A stretch of DNA of 48,184 bases from Candidatus Contendobacter odensis Run_B_J11 (GCF_000531125.1 NZ_CBTK010000304.1:1-48184); one strand, 5' to 3'. Positions 27,370 through 37,679 are shown, counted from the first letter of the stretch. Notes: generated by a model not told the origin, from the sequence alone. A program made the numbers and translations.

Positions 27370-28113
27370 ATGTCCAAAGTTGCAGTTGTCACGGGTGGTA
27401 TCGGCGGTCTCGGCACCGCAATGTGCAAGGCGCTGATCGAAAGTGGCCGTCGTGCTGTCGCGGTGGACTACAACGGTCTAAAGCCGGAAGCAGTAGAGAA
27501 GTGGCAAGCCGACCGCAAGGCGGAAGGGTTCGAAATTCCGGTCTATCTGGCGGACGTCACTGATTTCAGTTCCTGCGCCGAAGCCTGCAAGAAGATCGAA
27601 GCGGAGGTGGGTCCGATTGAAATCCTGATCAACAACGCTGGCATCACCCGTGACGCCATGTTCCACAAGATGACGGCTGAGCAGTGGGATCAGGTCATCA
27701 AAACCAATCTGTACAGCGTTTTCAATATGACCAAACAGGTCTATGACGGAATGGTGGCGCGGGGTTGGGGCCGTATCGTCAACATCTCCTCGGTGAATGG
27801 TCTGCGGGGCCAGGCTGGACAGAGCAACTATTCCGCCACCAAGGCTGCGATCTACGGGTTTAACAAGGCATTGGCGCAGGAATGCGTCAAGAAAGGCGTC
27901 ACGGTCAATTCCATCTCGCCGGGCTACATCGGCACCGAGATGGTGCGGGCTATCCGCGAAGACGTGCTGGCGAAAGTCATCGCCGGCATCCCGGCCGCTC
28001 GCTTGGGCGAGCCTTCCGAAATCGCCCGTACCGTGGTGTTCCTGTCTGCTGATGAGGCCGGCTACATCACTGGTGAAGACATTACCGTCAACGGTGGTCT
28101 TTACTACCACTAA
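27370..28113 (+). CDS. phaB: Acetoacetyl-CoA reductase
   Basis: An NADPH-dependent short-chain dehydrogenase that reduces acetoacetyl-CoA to (R)-3-hydroxybutyryl-CoA, the monomer for PHA. The 247-residue protein has the cofactor motif TGGIGGLG near residue 8, the NNAG motif near 88, and the Ser-Tyr-Lys active site (Ser141, Tyr154, Lys158, in NYSATKAA). The stretch ITRDAMFHKMTAEQWDQV is characteristic of PhaB as opposed to FabG. A GAGGAGGG ribosome site precedes the ATG. The stop is followed by the terminator at 28126-28163, which ends next to phaR. Confidence 0.97.
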   Translation: MSKVAVVTGGIGGLGTAMCKALIESGRRAVAVDYNGLKPEAVEKWQADRKAEGFEIPVYLADVTDFSSCAEACKKIEAEVGPIEILINNAGITRDAMFHKMTAEQWDQVIKTNLYSVFNMTKQVYDGMVARGWGRIVNISSVNGLRGQAGQSNYSATKAAIYGFNKALAQECVKKGVTVNSISPGYIGTEMVRAIREDVLAKVIAGIPAARLGEPSEIARTVVFLSADEAGYITGEDITVNGGLYYH

Positions 28114-28125
28114 GTCCTGAATCGT

Positions 28126-28163
28126 GCGGCGTTTGTCCCCATGGACAGCGCCGCGCCTTTTTT
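28126..28163 (+). terminator. Intrinsic terminator or attenuator between phaB and phaR
   Basis: A long hairpin made of GCGGCG (28126-28131) with CGCCGC (28149-28154), and an inner TGTCC (28134-28138) with GGACA (28143-28147) around a 4-base loop. Six T (28158-28163) follow. It ends two bases before the first phaR ATG (28166), so transcription of phaR from phaAB needs read-through, or a promoter within this short region. Confidence 0.85.
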
Positions 28164-28165
28164 AT

Positions 28166-28738
28166 ATGCCTGCCATGACCCAACCGCGCATCATCAAGAA
28201 ATACCCGAACCGCCGACTCTATGATACGGCGGTAAGCAGCTACATCACCCTTGAGGATGTCAAGCAACTGGTGCTGGAACGCGCCCAGTTCCATGTTATT
28301 GATGCCCGGACCAACACCGACATCACCCGCGGAATTCTGCTGCAAATCATTAGCGAGCAGGAAGAACAGGGCACTCCGATTTTCACCACCGATGTGTTGG
28401 CTCACATCATTCGATTCTATGGCGATACGCTGCAAGGCATGATGGGCAACTATCTGGAGAAGAGCCTGCAAGCCTTCGTCGATCAGCAGCATCTGTTTCG
28501 GGAACAGATGCGCACTCTGATTGGCACCAACCCGCTGTCAATGATTACTGAACTGGTGGAACACAACTTGGCGCTGTGGAAGAACGTCAACGAGCGGTTG
28601 CAAAAACCCTATGTCCCCATGGCTGGCGAGCCACCGTTGTCCCCATCGGACACTCAGATCGATGTTCCTACTACCCCACATCCTGAACCAGAAACTTCCG
28701 AGAAGCCCTACAAGAGCGGGAAGAACAAGGGAGTATGA
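28166..28738 (+). CDS. phaR: Polyhydroxyalkanoate synthesis repressor PhaR
   Basis: A DNA-binding repressor that senses PHA and controls phasin and PHA genes. The 190-residue protein opens with the signature PHA DNA-binding domain, QPRIIKKYPNRRLYDT, then SSYITLEDVKQLVLE. The PHA-granule-associated domain follows (TPIFTTDVLAHIIRFYGD). A Pro-rich tail ends it. ATG codons at 28166 and 28175 are both possible; the second is closest to homologue starts. Neither has a ribosome site, because a terminator U-tract lies directly before them. A GTG at 28124 would put the terminator inside the gene. The usual phaA-phaB-phaR grouping fits the assignment. Confidence 0.92.
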   Translation: MPAMTQPRIIKKYPNRRLYDTAVSSYITLEDVKQLVLERAQFHVIDARTNTDITRGILLQIISEQEEQGTPIFTTDVLAHIIRFYGDTLQGMMGNYLEKSLQAFVDQQHLFREQMRTLIGTNPLSMITELVEHNLALWKNVNERLQKPYVPMAGEPPLSPSDTQIDVPTTPHPEPETSEKPYKSGKNKGV

Positions 28739-28791
28739 GGCTAAGGTTCGGGGTAAGTTTGTGGAATGGTTATTCCCTGATTCATAATTAA

Positions 28792-28812
28792 ACCCCCGGT
28801 TTTGCCAGGGGT
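28792..28812. terminator. Terminator-like hairpin between convergent phaR and ilvC
   Basis: ACCCCCGG and CCAGGGGT pair as an 8-bp stem (with one G-T pair) around a 5-base loop. The minus-strand downstream tract is TTAATT, not a full U-run, so termination may be modest. The location between two converging stops supports a bidirectional terminator. Confidence 0.55.
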
Positions 28813-28827
28813 ATTTAACTGACCGCT

Positions 28828-29862
<1,035 letters not shown>

Positions 29863-29927
29863 TCAAAACAAGCCATCCCTAACCAGAATGGACAGTAGGG
29901 ATGGCAATGGATTTAAGGCAAGAGCTA

Positions 29928-30431
29928 TCAGGCGTGCAGCGATTTCTGGCCACGGGCAATGCCCGTTGTGCCGGAACGCACCACTTCAAGAACGGCGTCT
30001 TTCTCGACCGCGTTCAGAAAGTTGTCCAGCTTCTCGCTACGACCGGTCAGCTCGATGGTGTAAGTCGCATCGGTCACATCGAGAATATGCCCGTCAAATA
30101 TCTCCGCCAGCCGTTTCATTTCAGCCCGCTGTTCGCCAACTGCCTTGGTCTTGATCAACATCAGCTCACGCTCGATGGCATCGGTCTCACTCAGATCCAC
30201 CAACTTGACCACATCAATCAGCTTGTTGAGCTGCTTGACGATCTGCTCGATGATCTGCTCGTTGCCATTGGTCACCAAGGTCAGCCGCGACAGCGTCGGG
30301 TCGTCGGTCGGAGCGACCGTCAGGCTCTCGATGTTATAGCCCCGCGCCGAGAACAGATTAGCTACCCGTGACAAGGCACCGGCTTCATTTTCCATCAGGA
30401 TCGAAATCAGATGACGATTATTGTTGTTCAC
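29928..30431 (-). CDS. ilvN: Acetolactate synthase small (regulatory) subunit
   Basis: Regulatory subunit of acetohydroxyacid synthase; binding of valine here gives feedback inhibition. The 167 residues have an N-terminal ACT domain (HLISILMENEAGALSRVANL, then YNIESLTVAPT) and a C-terminal domain with HILDVTDATYTIELTG. The length is that of the IlvH/IlvN type. The start is a GTG at 30431, whose bases overlap the ilvB stop codon (GTGA), so the two subunits are translationally coupled in a fixed ratio. Confidence 0.97.
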   Translation of the reverse strand: MNNNNRHLISILMENEAGALSRVANLFSARGYNIESLTVAPTDDPTLSRLTLVTNGNEQIIEQIVKQLNKLIDVVKLVDLSETDAIERELMLIKTKAVGEQRAEMKRLAEIFDGHILDVTDATYTIELTGRSEKLDNFLNAVEKDAVLEVVRSGTTGIARGQKSLHA

Positions 30432-32173
30432 AGCAGCACCATCCCTTCGTCGTGAGTCGAAACCATCTCGTCGCGTTCGGCCAGCAACATCTCATTCTGG
30501 CCGCCGCCGGAAGGAATCATCGGGAACACGTTTTCACTCTGATCAGTGATGAAATCGAGGAACACGGTACGATCCTTCATCGCAAAGGCTTCGCGCAGCG
30601 CCCCTTCCACATCGCCCGGCTTCTCGATCCGCATCCCGACATGGCCATACGCCTCCGCCAGCATCACAAAATTCGGCAGTGCCTCCAGATAGGTCATGCT
30701 GTAGCGCTTCTGATAGAAGAACTCCTGCCACTGCCGCACCATGCCGAGATAGCCGTTGTTCAGGTTCACGATCTTGACCGGCGTGTGGTACTGCTTCATG
30801 GTCGAAAGCTCTTGCAACATCATCTGGATGCTGCCGTCGCCAGTGACGCAGGCTACGTCCTGATCGGGGAAGGCCAGCTTGGCACCCATCGCCGCCGGCA
30901 GCCCAAAGCCCATGGTGCCCAGCCCGCCGGAGTTGATCCATTGGCGTGGCCGGTCGAAGTGATAATACTGGGCCGCCCACATCTGATGCTGGCCCACATC
31001 GGAGGTGATGATGGCCTTGCCCTCGGTGACCTGGTACAGCTTCTGGATCACATACTGCGGTTTGATCACCGTGTCGCTGTTCTTGTAGTGCAGCGACTTA
31101 ACGTCGCGCCATTCATCAATCTGCCGCCACCAGCTCGCCAGCGCTTCGGCGTCAGGTTTGAGCTTCTCGTCGCGAATCACGCTGATCATCGCCCGCAGCA
31201 CGCTCGGCACTGATCCAACGATGGGAATATCCACCTGGACATTCTTGGAAATCGAGGAGGGGTCAATATCCACATGAACGATTTTCGCGGTCGGGCAGAA
31301 TTTATCGATCTTGCCGGTCACCCGGTCGTCAAACCGGGCGCCAATGGCAATCAGCACATCACATTCGTGCATCGCCATATTGGCTTCATAGGTGCCATGC
31401 ATTCCCAACATGCCGATGAACTGGTGGTCGGTGGCCGGATAGGCACCGAGTCCCATCAATGTGTTGGTGATCGGATAGCCCAGCAGTTGGGTCAATTCGA
31501 CCAGTTCCGGCGAGCCGTCGCTCAGAATCACCCCGCCGCCGGTGTAAAGCATCGGGCGTTTGGCCGACAGGATTAAATCCACCGCCTTGCGAATCTGGCC
31601 GGCGTGACCCTTAACCGTGGGGTTGTAGGAACGCAGCTTGACCTTCTTGGGATAGTGATACTCAGCCTTGGTGATGGTCACGTCCTTAGGCAAGTCGATG
31701 AGTACCGGGCCAGGCCGACCAGTGCTGGCAATATAGAACGCTTTCTTCACAGTTTCAGCGAGTTGCTTGATATCCCTGACCAGGAAGTTATGCTTGACAC
31801 AGGGTCGGGTAATGCCGACTGCGTCCACTTCCTGAAAGGCGTCATTACCGATCAGCGCAGTGGGCACCTGACCGGAGAATACCACCAGCGGGATGGAATC
31901 CATGTAGGCATTGGCGATGCCGGTGACCGCATTGGTGAGACCGGGGCCGGAGGTCACCAGCGCGACGCCCGTTTTGCCGCTGGCGCGAGCATAGCCGTCA
32001 GCGGCGTGCAGAGCGGCCTGTTCATGCCGCACCAGTACATGCTTGATGTCGTCCTGGGCGTACAGGGCGTCATAAATGTGCAGCACCGCGCCGCCTGGAT
32101 AACCAAACATGCACTCGACGCCTTCTTCCTTGAGGCAACGGACTAAAATTTCAGCACCCGTTATGAGTTCCAT
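30428..32173 (-). CDS. ilvB: Acetolactate synthase large (catalytic) subunit
   Basis: A thiamine-diphosphate enzyme that makes 2-acetolactate from pyruvate, the committed step to branched-chain amino acids. The 581-residue protein has the catalytic Glu51 in VRHEQAALHAADGYAR and the thiamine-binding motif GDGSIQMMLQELSTM, then NLNNGYLGMVRQWQEFFY, near 443-480. The pyruvate-channel region PVLIDLPKDV is also present. The ATG at 32173 has GAGGAG spaced about nine bases upstream. The in-frame upstream extension (to 32278) includes the leader and has no family counterpart. It is followed by ilvN with a 4-base overlap. Confidence 0.98.
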   Translation of the reverse strand: MELITGAEILVRCLKEEGVECMFGYPGGAVLHIYDALYAQDDIKHVLVRHEQAALHAADGYARASGKTGVALVTSGPGLTNAVTGIANAYMDSIPLVVFSGQVPTALIGNDAFQEVDAVGITRPCVKHNFLVRDIKQLAETVKKAFYIASTGRPGPVLIDLPKDVTITKAEYHYPKKVKLRSYNPTVKGHAGQIRKAVDLILSAKRPMLYTGGGVILSDGSPELVELTQLLGYPITNTLMGLGAYPATDHQFIGMLGMHGTYEANMAMHECDVLIAIGARFDDRVTGKIDKFCPTAKIVHVDIDPSSISKNVQVDIPIVGSVPSVLRAMISVIRDEKLKPDAEALASWWRQIDEWRDVKSLHYKNSDTVIKPQYVIQKLYQVTEGKAIITSDVGQHQMWAAQYYHFDRPRQWINSGGLGTMGFGLPAAMGAKLAFPDQDVACVTGDGSIQMMLQELSTMKQYHTPVKIVNLNNGYLGMVRQWQEFFYQKRYSMTYLEALPNFVMLAEAYGHVGMRIEKPGDVEGALREAFAMKDRTVFLDFITDQSENVFPMIPSGGGQNEMLLAERDEMVSTHDEGMVLL

Positions 32174-32479
32174 CGGTTTTGACTCCTCATGGCGATGGGG
32201 GGTTGGAAAAACGTGAGCCAGCAAAACAAAGGGTCGCCGAGGTACGGGCGGATCATGGCCGGGTCCGTGAGGTAGCATGGCCGGGGCCGCGACTGAGCGG
32301 GATGACCGCCGTGCGGCGGGGGGGTAGCCCCCGGCGGGCGCAACTCGTCCTGATAATCGCCGGTACTCGTTGGGCGCAAGTTTTGCGGACTGGCTATACT
32401 ACACAACTTTATTTTTCAGCAAAATCCCGTTGCGATGCTGGGGAGTGCTACTCCCGGATAGGACGGGTTGGAGAATCCA
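32174..32479. promoter_or_regulatory. Divergent intergenic region between ilvB and a DUF4124 gene
   Basis: A 306-base gap with two GC-rich stem-loops: CCGCCG/CGGCGG (32306-32319) and GGGGG/CCCCC (32320-32332). Neither has a U-tract. A TATACT (32395-32400) may be the -10 of the rightward gene, with only a weak -35. A leftward TTGCTG (complement of 32417-32422), 18-base spacer and TATAGC (complement of 32393-32398) overlap it. No ilv-type leader peptide rich in Ile/Val/Leu was found. Promoters are tentative. Confidence 0.3.
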
Positions 32480-32944
32480 ATGTTGAAACAAGTGTTATTG
32501 CTATTGATAGTCAGCGGTTGCGGGGCAGTGGCCATAGCCCAAACTCAACCCCAGCAAACTATCTACAAGTGGATCGATGATCAGGGCAAGCTCCAGTATT
32601 CCGAATTAGCGCCACCCCCTGGTGTTGCTTATGAGACGGTGCGTAAACCGACCGGAGCAACGCCGGGCGAATCTGCCCTAAGCAATCAGCAAACCAAGGA
32701 ACGGGAAGAATTGGCCCGGCAGGAAGCCGAGCGCAAGGAGCAAGCGGAGAAAACTCAGCAGGAGGCTCAGGATCAGCGTACCAAAAATTGTGAAATCGCC
32801 AAGAAAAACGTCCAAGTGCTGCAAGGCGACAGCCAGATTGTAAAAACTGACGCCACTGGTAAAAAAGTGGTGATCGACCCACAACAGCGTGAAGTCGAGT
32901 TGAAGAAGGCCCAGAAAGACGCCGACTATTTTTGCAATCCCTAA
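32480..32944 (+). CDS. DUF4124 domain protein, exported
   Basis: A 154-residue protein with a signal peptide (LKQVLLLLIVSGCGAVAIAQ) followed by a DUF4124 domain: IYKWIDDQGKLQYSELAPPPG. Next is a long Glu/Gln/Lys-rich helix of about 40 residues (EREELARQEAERKEQAEKTQ), probably a coiled coil. A C-terminal segment has a Cys in KNCEIAKKN and another in the last three residues, possibly a disulfide. The family is common in proteobacterial envelopes and has no fixed role. The ATG at 32480 has GGAG seven bases upstream. The proS gene follows 27 bases after the stop. Confidence 0.87.
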   Translation: MLKQVLLLLIVSGCGAVAIAQTQPQQTIYKWIDDQGKLQYSELAPPPGVAYETVRKPTGATPGESALSNQQTKEREELARQEAERKEQAEKTQQEAQDQRTKNCEIAKKNVQVLQGDSQIVKTDATGKKVVIDPQQREVELKKAQKDADYFCNP

Positions 32945-32971
32945 CCCGTTGCTGCTGCCCAAGGCCGATTC

Positions 32972-34693
32972 ATGCGCGTATCCCGTTTTCCGCTGTTCAC
33001 CGTCAAGGAAACCCCGGCCGATGCCGAGGTTATCAGTCATCAACTCATGCTGCGGGCCGGCTTGATCCGCAAGCTCGCGGCCGGTATCTACACCTGGCTG
33101 CCGCTGGGTCTGCGCGTATTGCGCAAGGTCGAAGCAGTGGTGCGGGAGGAGATGAACCGCGCCGGCGCGCTGGAATTGTTCATGCCCGCGGTACAGCCGG
33201 CCGAGTTGTGGCAGGAATCCGGTCGCTGGCAGCAGTACGGCCCGGAGCTGCTACGGATCAAGGACCGGCACCAGCGCGAGTTCTGCTTTGGTCCGACCCA
33301 CGAAGAAGTGATCACTGACTTATTCCGCCGCGAAATCAAGAGCTATAAACAACTGCCGATCACGCTTTATCAGATCCAGACCAAGTTCCGCGACGAAATC
33401 CGGCCGCGTTTCGGAGTGATGCGGGCGCGGGAATTCCTGATGAAGGATGCCTATTCATTCCACCTCGACCAGTCCTCGTTGCAGGAAGGCTACCAGGCGA
33501 TGTACGACGCCTATTCCTGCATTTTTACCCGGCTGGGGTTGCTGTTTCGGGCCGTGCTGGCCGATTCCGGCAGTATTGGCGGCAGCCGTTCCCAGGAATT
33601 TCATGTATTGGCCGATTCCGGTGAGGATGCTATCGCCTTTTCTACCGGCAGCGATTATGCCGCCAATGTCGAACTGGCCGAAGCGCTGGCGCCGATGGGC
33701 GAGCGTCCCGCGCCGGGTGAAGCCATGACCCGCGTATCGACGCCGGGGATCAAAACTATTGCCGAGTTATGCGCCTTCTTGCACATTCCTGCCGAGCGCA
33801 CGGTAAAGGCAGTGGTGGTCGAGGGCGTGGACGAGCAGCCGGTACTGTTGCTGGTGCGCGGCGATCACGAGGTGAACGCAATTAAAACCGAGAAGCTGCC
33901 GCAGGTGAAAACACCACTGGTTTTCGCCAGTCCCGACGCGATTCGCGCTGCCTTTGGGGCTAGTCCGGGTTCACTTGGTGCGGTTGGCTTCTCTGGCGTG
34001 ATCATTGCCGACCGCACCGTGGTGAAAATGGCCGACTTTGTCACGGGCGCCAATGCCGATGACTGGCATTTCACCGGCGTTAATTTCGGTCGGGATTGCC
34101 TGGAACCCGAGGTGGCCGATCTCCGCAGTGTGGTTGAGGGCGATCCCAGTCCGGATGGACACGGTACGCTGGCGATGGCCCGTGGCATTGAGGTCGGCCA
34201 TGTTTTCCAATTAGGCCAGAAGTACAGCGCTGCTTTGAATGCGGCGGTGCAGGGCGAAGACGGCCAACCGGAGATCGTGACTATGGGTTGCTACGGCATC
34301 GGCGTATCGCGGGTGGTAGCCGCCGCCATCGAACAGAACCACGACGAACGCGGCATCATTTGGCCGGCGGCAATGGCGCCGTTCCAAGTAGCGGTTCTAC
34401 CGATTGGTGCGGGTCGTTCCGCTGCGGTGCGCGAGGCTGCCGAAGCGCTGTATCAAAACCTGTTAGCCGTTGGCATCGATGCCTTGCTGGATGACCGGGA
34501 TGCCCGACCCGGCGTTATGTTTGCGGATATGGAGCTGATCGGTATTCCGCATCGGGTAGTGATCAGCGAGCGCAACCTCACCGCCGGCCAAGTGGAATAT
34601 CGTGGACGACGCGATGTGGATAACACCCTGGTGGCGCGTGCCGGTCTGCTGGATTGGCTACGGGAGCGGCTGGAGATGACGGGACGCGGTTAG
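32972..34693 (+). CDS. proS: Prolyl-tRNA synthetase (bacterial type with editing domain)
   Basis: Charges tRNA-Pro. The 573-residue class II synthetase starts with [20 protein letters not shown]. Motif 1 lies around [20 protein letters not shown], motif 2 is [26 protein letters not shown] (over two stretches), and motif 3 is in [14 protein letters not shown] YbaK-like editing insertion (about 225-385, including [11 protein letters not shown]) clears mischarged alanine. AAGG precedes the ATG. Its stop is followed by the gene-free region with DnaA boxes. Confidence 0.98.
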   Translation: MRVSRFPLFTVKETPADAEVISHQLMLRAGLIRKLAAGIYTWLPLGLRVLRKVEAVVREEMNRAGALELFMPAVQPAELWQESGRWQQYGPELLRIKDRHQREFCFGPTHEEVITDLFRREIKSYKQLPITLYQIQTKFRDEIRPRFGVMRAREFLMKDAYSFHLDQSSLQEGYQAMYDAYSCIFTRLGLLFRAVLADSGSIGGSRSQEFHVLADSGEDAIAFSTGSDYAANVELAEALAPMGERPAPGEAMTRVSTPGIKTIAELCAFLHIPAERTVKAVVVEGVDEQPVLLLVRGDHEVNAIKTEKLPQVKTPLVFASPDAIRAAFGASPGSLGAVGFSGVIIADRTVVKMADFVTGANADDWHFTGVNFGRDCLEPEVADLRSVVEGDPSPDGHGTLAMARGIEVGHVFQLGQKYSAALNAAVQGEDGQPEIVTMGCYGIGVSRVVAAAIEQNHDERGIIWPAAMAPFQVAVLPIGAGRSAAVREAAEALYQNLLAVGIDALLDDRDARPGVMFADMELIGIPHRVVISERNLTAGQVEYRGRRDVDNTLVARAGLLDWLRERLEMTGRG

Positions 34694-34716
34694 ATTCCTG
34701 GCTAGACATGGGTTAA

Positions 34717-34941
34717 GAGTTATCCACAGAACCTGTGGATAACTCTGTGGATAACTTTTGTGCAGCGTAGCTAACTGCGTATTACCCTTAACAGAATGAC
34801 AGTTTGATGAATTTTTGACCATTGGGTATTTATGATTATTTTCAGTAAGTTGTGTGTAAGGCTTGGAATCTTCGGAAGATTTTTGGGTAGATGGCGAGGA
34901 AAAAGCGCCCAGCGGGAGACGGTTCACAGGCCTGTGGATAA
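34717..34941. other. Cluster of four perfect DnaA boxes between convergent genes
   Basis: Four exact copies of the 9-bp DnaA box: TTATCCACA at 34720-34728, and its complement TGTGGATAA at 34734-34742, 34746-34754 and 34933-34941. The first two form a 13-bp perfect inverted repeat (34717-34729 and 34733-34745). A-T-rich sequence (34801-34860) separates them from the fourth box, which partly overlaps the palindrome CACAGGCCTGTG. The flanking genes proS and acyP converge, so no promoter is expected here. This would suit a replication origin, or a DnaA-titrating or regulatory site. The A-T-rich block has no obvious 13-mers. Confidence 0.72.
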
Positions 34942-34974
34942 ATCAAGCCTGATGCAAAATAAAACTGACTTCAC

Positions 34975-35247
34975 TCAGTCAATTTGGAAACCGTGAACAT
35001 CCTGATGAGGCAGCGTTTCACAGCGCACATCGCTCACCCGTGCAGGCTGTGGGCCTTGCCACAGCCAGTTGCGTAAGGCAACGACAGCGCTTTCCTCGCC
35101 GCACGCCAGTACTTCCACTCGCCGATCCGGTAGATTGCGAACGTAGCCGTTAACGCCCAAATTCAGGGCTTTTTCGGCGGTGGCGTAGCGGAAACCGACG
35201 CCCTGAACACGGCCAGTTACATAGCAACGCAGGCAAAGGGTTTTCAC
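34975..35247 (-). CDS. acyP: Acylphosphatase
   Basis: A 90-residue small enzyme that hydrolyses carboxyl-phosphate bonds such as those in acetyl or carbamoyl phosphate. The P-loop motif is GRVQGVGFR with the catalytic Arg20, and the second catalytic residue Asn38 is in GYVRNLPD. The length is normal for the family. The start is a GTG at 35247 with CAGGAGA eight bases upstream. It converges on proS through the DnaA-box gap; the TlpA-like gene lies 44 bases upstream on the same strand, so co-transcription is possible. Confidence 0.97.
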   Translation of the reverse strand: MKTLCLRCYVTGRVQGVGFRYATAEKALNLGVNGYVRNLPDRRVEVLACGEESAVVALRNWLWQGPQPARVSDVRCETLPHQDVHGFQID

Positions 35248-35291
35248 GAAATCTCCTGATGGTCGGGGAGTGCAGGGATAGCAGAACCGGG

Positions 35292-35798
35292 TTAGCGCGC
35301 CGATCCGCTGGCGTGTTCCAGTTCGGCCAGCCGCTTGATGAGCATGGCGGTGTTCACGGTGCCCAAATGAGTGTCAACCCGTTGGCCGGTTGGAGAAACA
35401 AAAAACGTGGTAGGCAATCCCTTAATCTCGAAACCCGGTATGGGCTGGCTGCCGCTCAGTACAATAGGAAAAGTGATACCCAGCCGAGCTACGAAGGGCC
35501 GGATCTCGCGGGCGGAAAGCTCTTCAAAATTGACACCGATGACCACGGCACGGGTGTAGTAGGCTTGGTGGAACGCTTGCAACTCGGGCATTTCCAGCAG
35601 ACAGGGCGTACACCAGCTTGCCCAGAAGTTGACGATTACCCACCGGCCACGGAAATCAGCGAGTTGTACCGGTCGATCATCCAAGTCAGGCAATGTGAAG
35701 TTGACGCCCTGCGCCTTAACAGGATGAGCCAGCGCCAGTAGCGCCAGCGCCAAACAGATGCCGGGTCGGGATAGGCTGTGTGCAACGAAGGCGGGCAT
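35292..35798 (-). CDS. TlpA-like periplasmic thioredoxin
   Basis: A 168-residue exported thioredoxin-fold protein. A signal peptide (ICLALALLALAHPVKA, cleavage near residue 29) is followed by the TlpA/ResA fold with the redox motif WCTPC (Cys63, Cys66) in FWASWCTPCLLEMPEL. The cis-Pro is in IKGLPTTFFVSPTG. It probably reduces or exchanges disulfides in periplasmic partners such as cytochrome maturation factors; the partner is not identified. The start is uncertain: a TTG at 35804 and an ATG at 35798 are adjacent, with no ribosome site. It precedes acyP by 44 bases, on the same strand. Confidence 0.9.
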   Translation of the reverse strand: MPAFVAHSLSRPGICLALALLALAHPVKAQGVNFTLPDLDDRPVQLADFRGRWVIVNFWASWCTPCLLEMPELQAFHQAYYTRAVVIGVNFEELSAREIRPFVARLGITFPIVLSGSQPIPGFEIKGLPTTFFVSPTGQRVDTHLGTVNTAMLIKRLAELEHASGSAR

Positions 35799-35819
35799 TT
35801 TCAAACCGGTGCTGTGAGT

Positions 35820-36146
35820 CTAAGGAGGAGGAGAGTGTATGGTAGTCGCTCGCTCACGCGCCTTGATTGCTTCATCGCGAGCGTCCAGTGCATGGTGTCG
35901 GGCATCGTCATAAGCACCCGTTTCCAGACGGGTTTGCGCTTCCTGCAGCAAGCGTTGGGCTGCGAGCAGAGTATCGGGAGAGTATTGCGCTGCGCCAGCC
36001 ACCTCGGCTGAGTAGATCGCTTGGCGGGCGTCGCTCATCTCCTGAACCGGCGCACTGACGCAGGCTGTCAGCACCAGCAGGATAGTGACGAGCCGAATCA
36101 ATTTTGCCAGTAATCGCGTCAAGGAAAGATAAGCCACTGGAGTCAC
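35820..36146 (-). CDS. DUF4398 lipoprotein
   Basis: A small envelope lipoprotein of the DUF4398 type. A hydrophobic segment (LLAKLIRLVTILLVLTAC) ends in a lipobox with Cys. The mature part is helical, with SDARQAIYSAEVAGAAQYSP, LAAQRLLQEAQTRLETGAYD and DARHHALDARDEAIKAR. The start is doubtful: the ATG at 36239 would put about 60 residues before the Cys, too long for a signal. GTG codons at 36146 and 36137 give plausible lengths. Role is unknown; relatives are often found with OmpA-like genes, none of which lies here. The stop of this gene lies 22 bases from the TlpA-like start. Confidence 0.75.
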   Translation of the reverse strand: MTPVAYLSLTRLLAKLIRLVTILLVLTACVSAPVQEMSDARQAIYSAEVAGAAQYSPDTLLAAQRLLQEAQTRLETGAYDDARHHALDARDEAIKARERATTIHSPPP

Positions 36147-36292
36147 CGCGTTTGATGGATGCGGAGTTGAAACTGAAGGAATTATATAGCACCGGATCGC
36201 GTCTGATGGCAGGATTCCTATCGAAATGATGATCTTCATGCGATGAATTTGGCCAATACAGCGTTAGCTGAATTGCGAGTGAAGTGTGCTGA

Positions 36293-37296
<1,004 letters not shown>

Positions 37297-37333
37297 CGAC
37301 CGGTAAAGGACGACGCAATCGCTGTCATGCTGC

Positions 37334-37362
37334 TTGCAAGAGTTTCATCTTGCTGCTATATT
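37334..37362 (+). promoter_or_regulatory. Promoter of the initiator tRNA gene
   Basis: TTGCAA (37334-37339) and TATATT (37357-37362) are separated by 17 bases, about 13 bases before the tRNA starts. The -10 matches consensus at five of six positions. Placement and spacing agree with a strong tRNA promoter. Confidence 0.72.
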
Positions 37363-37374
37363 GATTAACTCTGA

Positions 37375-37451
<77 letters not shown>

Positions 37452-37462
37452 AAATTTTAGGG

Positions 37463-37484
37463 AAGCCCGTCAAGGGCTTTTTTT
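37463..37484 (+). terminator. Terminator after initiator tRNA
   Basis: AAGCCC (37463-37468) pairs with GGGCTT (37474-37479) over a 5-base loop, followed by a run of seven T (37478-37484). It would end the tRNA transcript or act partly, allowing read-through into the rimP operon. Confidence 0.85.
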
Positions 37485-37646
37485 GTGCGGCTGTTCCCGA
37501 TACTACCTTGGACAACGGAGCATAGTTGATAGTCTATAGGTCAGGGATGGTGAATGAATCTCTGGGAACGGGCAGCCTGGCGCAGGCAATGTTCAGCTTA
37601 TTTCAAACCTGATTTTGCGCTGGGCAAACCAGGCAGGTGGTCGAAC

Positions 37647-37676
37647 AAGTGGGCCGTAGGCCCATTTTTTATTTTT
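37647..37676 (+). promoter_or_regulatory. Attenuator-like hairpin before rimP (rimP-leader type)
   Basis: TGGGCC (37650-37655) and GGCCCA (37659-37664) form a perfect 6-bp stem with a 3-base loop, extended outward by A-T and G-T pairs (37647-37667). Six T, one A and five more T follow, ending four bases before the first rimP ATG (37680). A terminator in this position is known as the rimP leader in other gammaproteobacteria, which suggests premature termination control of the nusA-infB operon. The control signal is not visible. Confidence 0.7.
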
Positions 37677-37679
37677 GCG

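Noticed and set aside
28124-28165. GTG at 28124 as the phaR start
   Set aside because: It would translate the terminator hairpin into a non-conserved N-terminus; the signature domain begins after 28175.
32161-32256. Leader peptide for ilvB attenuation (31 codons starting at 32256)
   Set aside because: Not enriched in Ile, Val or Leu, and no terminator/antiterminator pair with a U-tract follows.
34658-34927. 89-codon minus-strand frame in the proS-acyP gap
   Set aside because: Its repeated SYPQ text comes from the DnaA boxes, and it has no ribosome site; not a gene.
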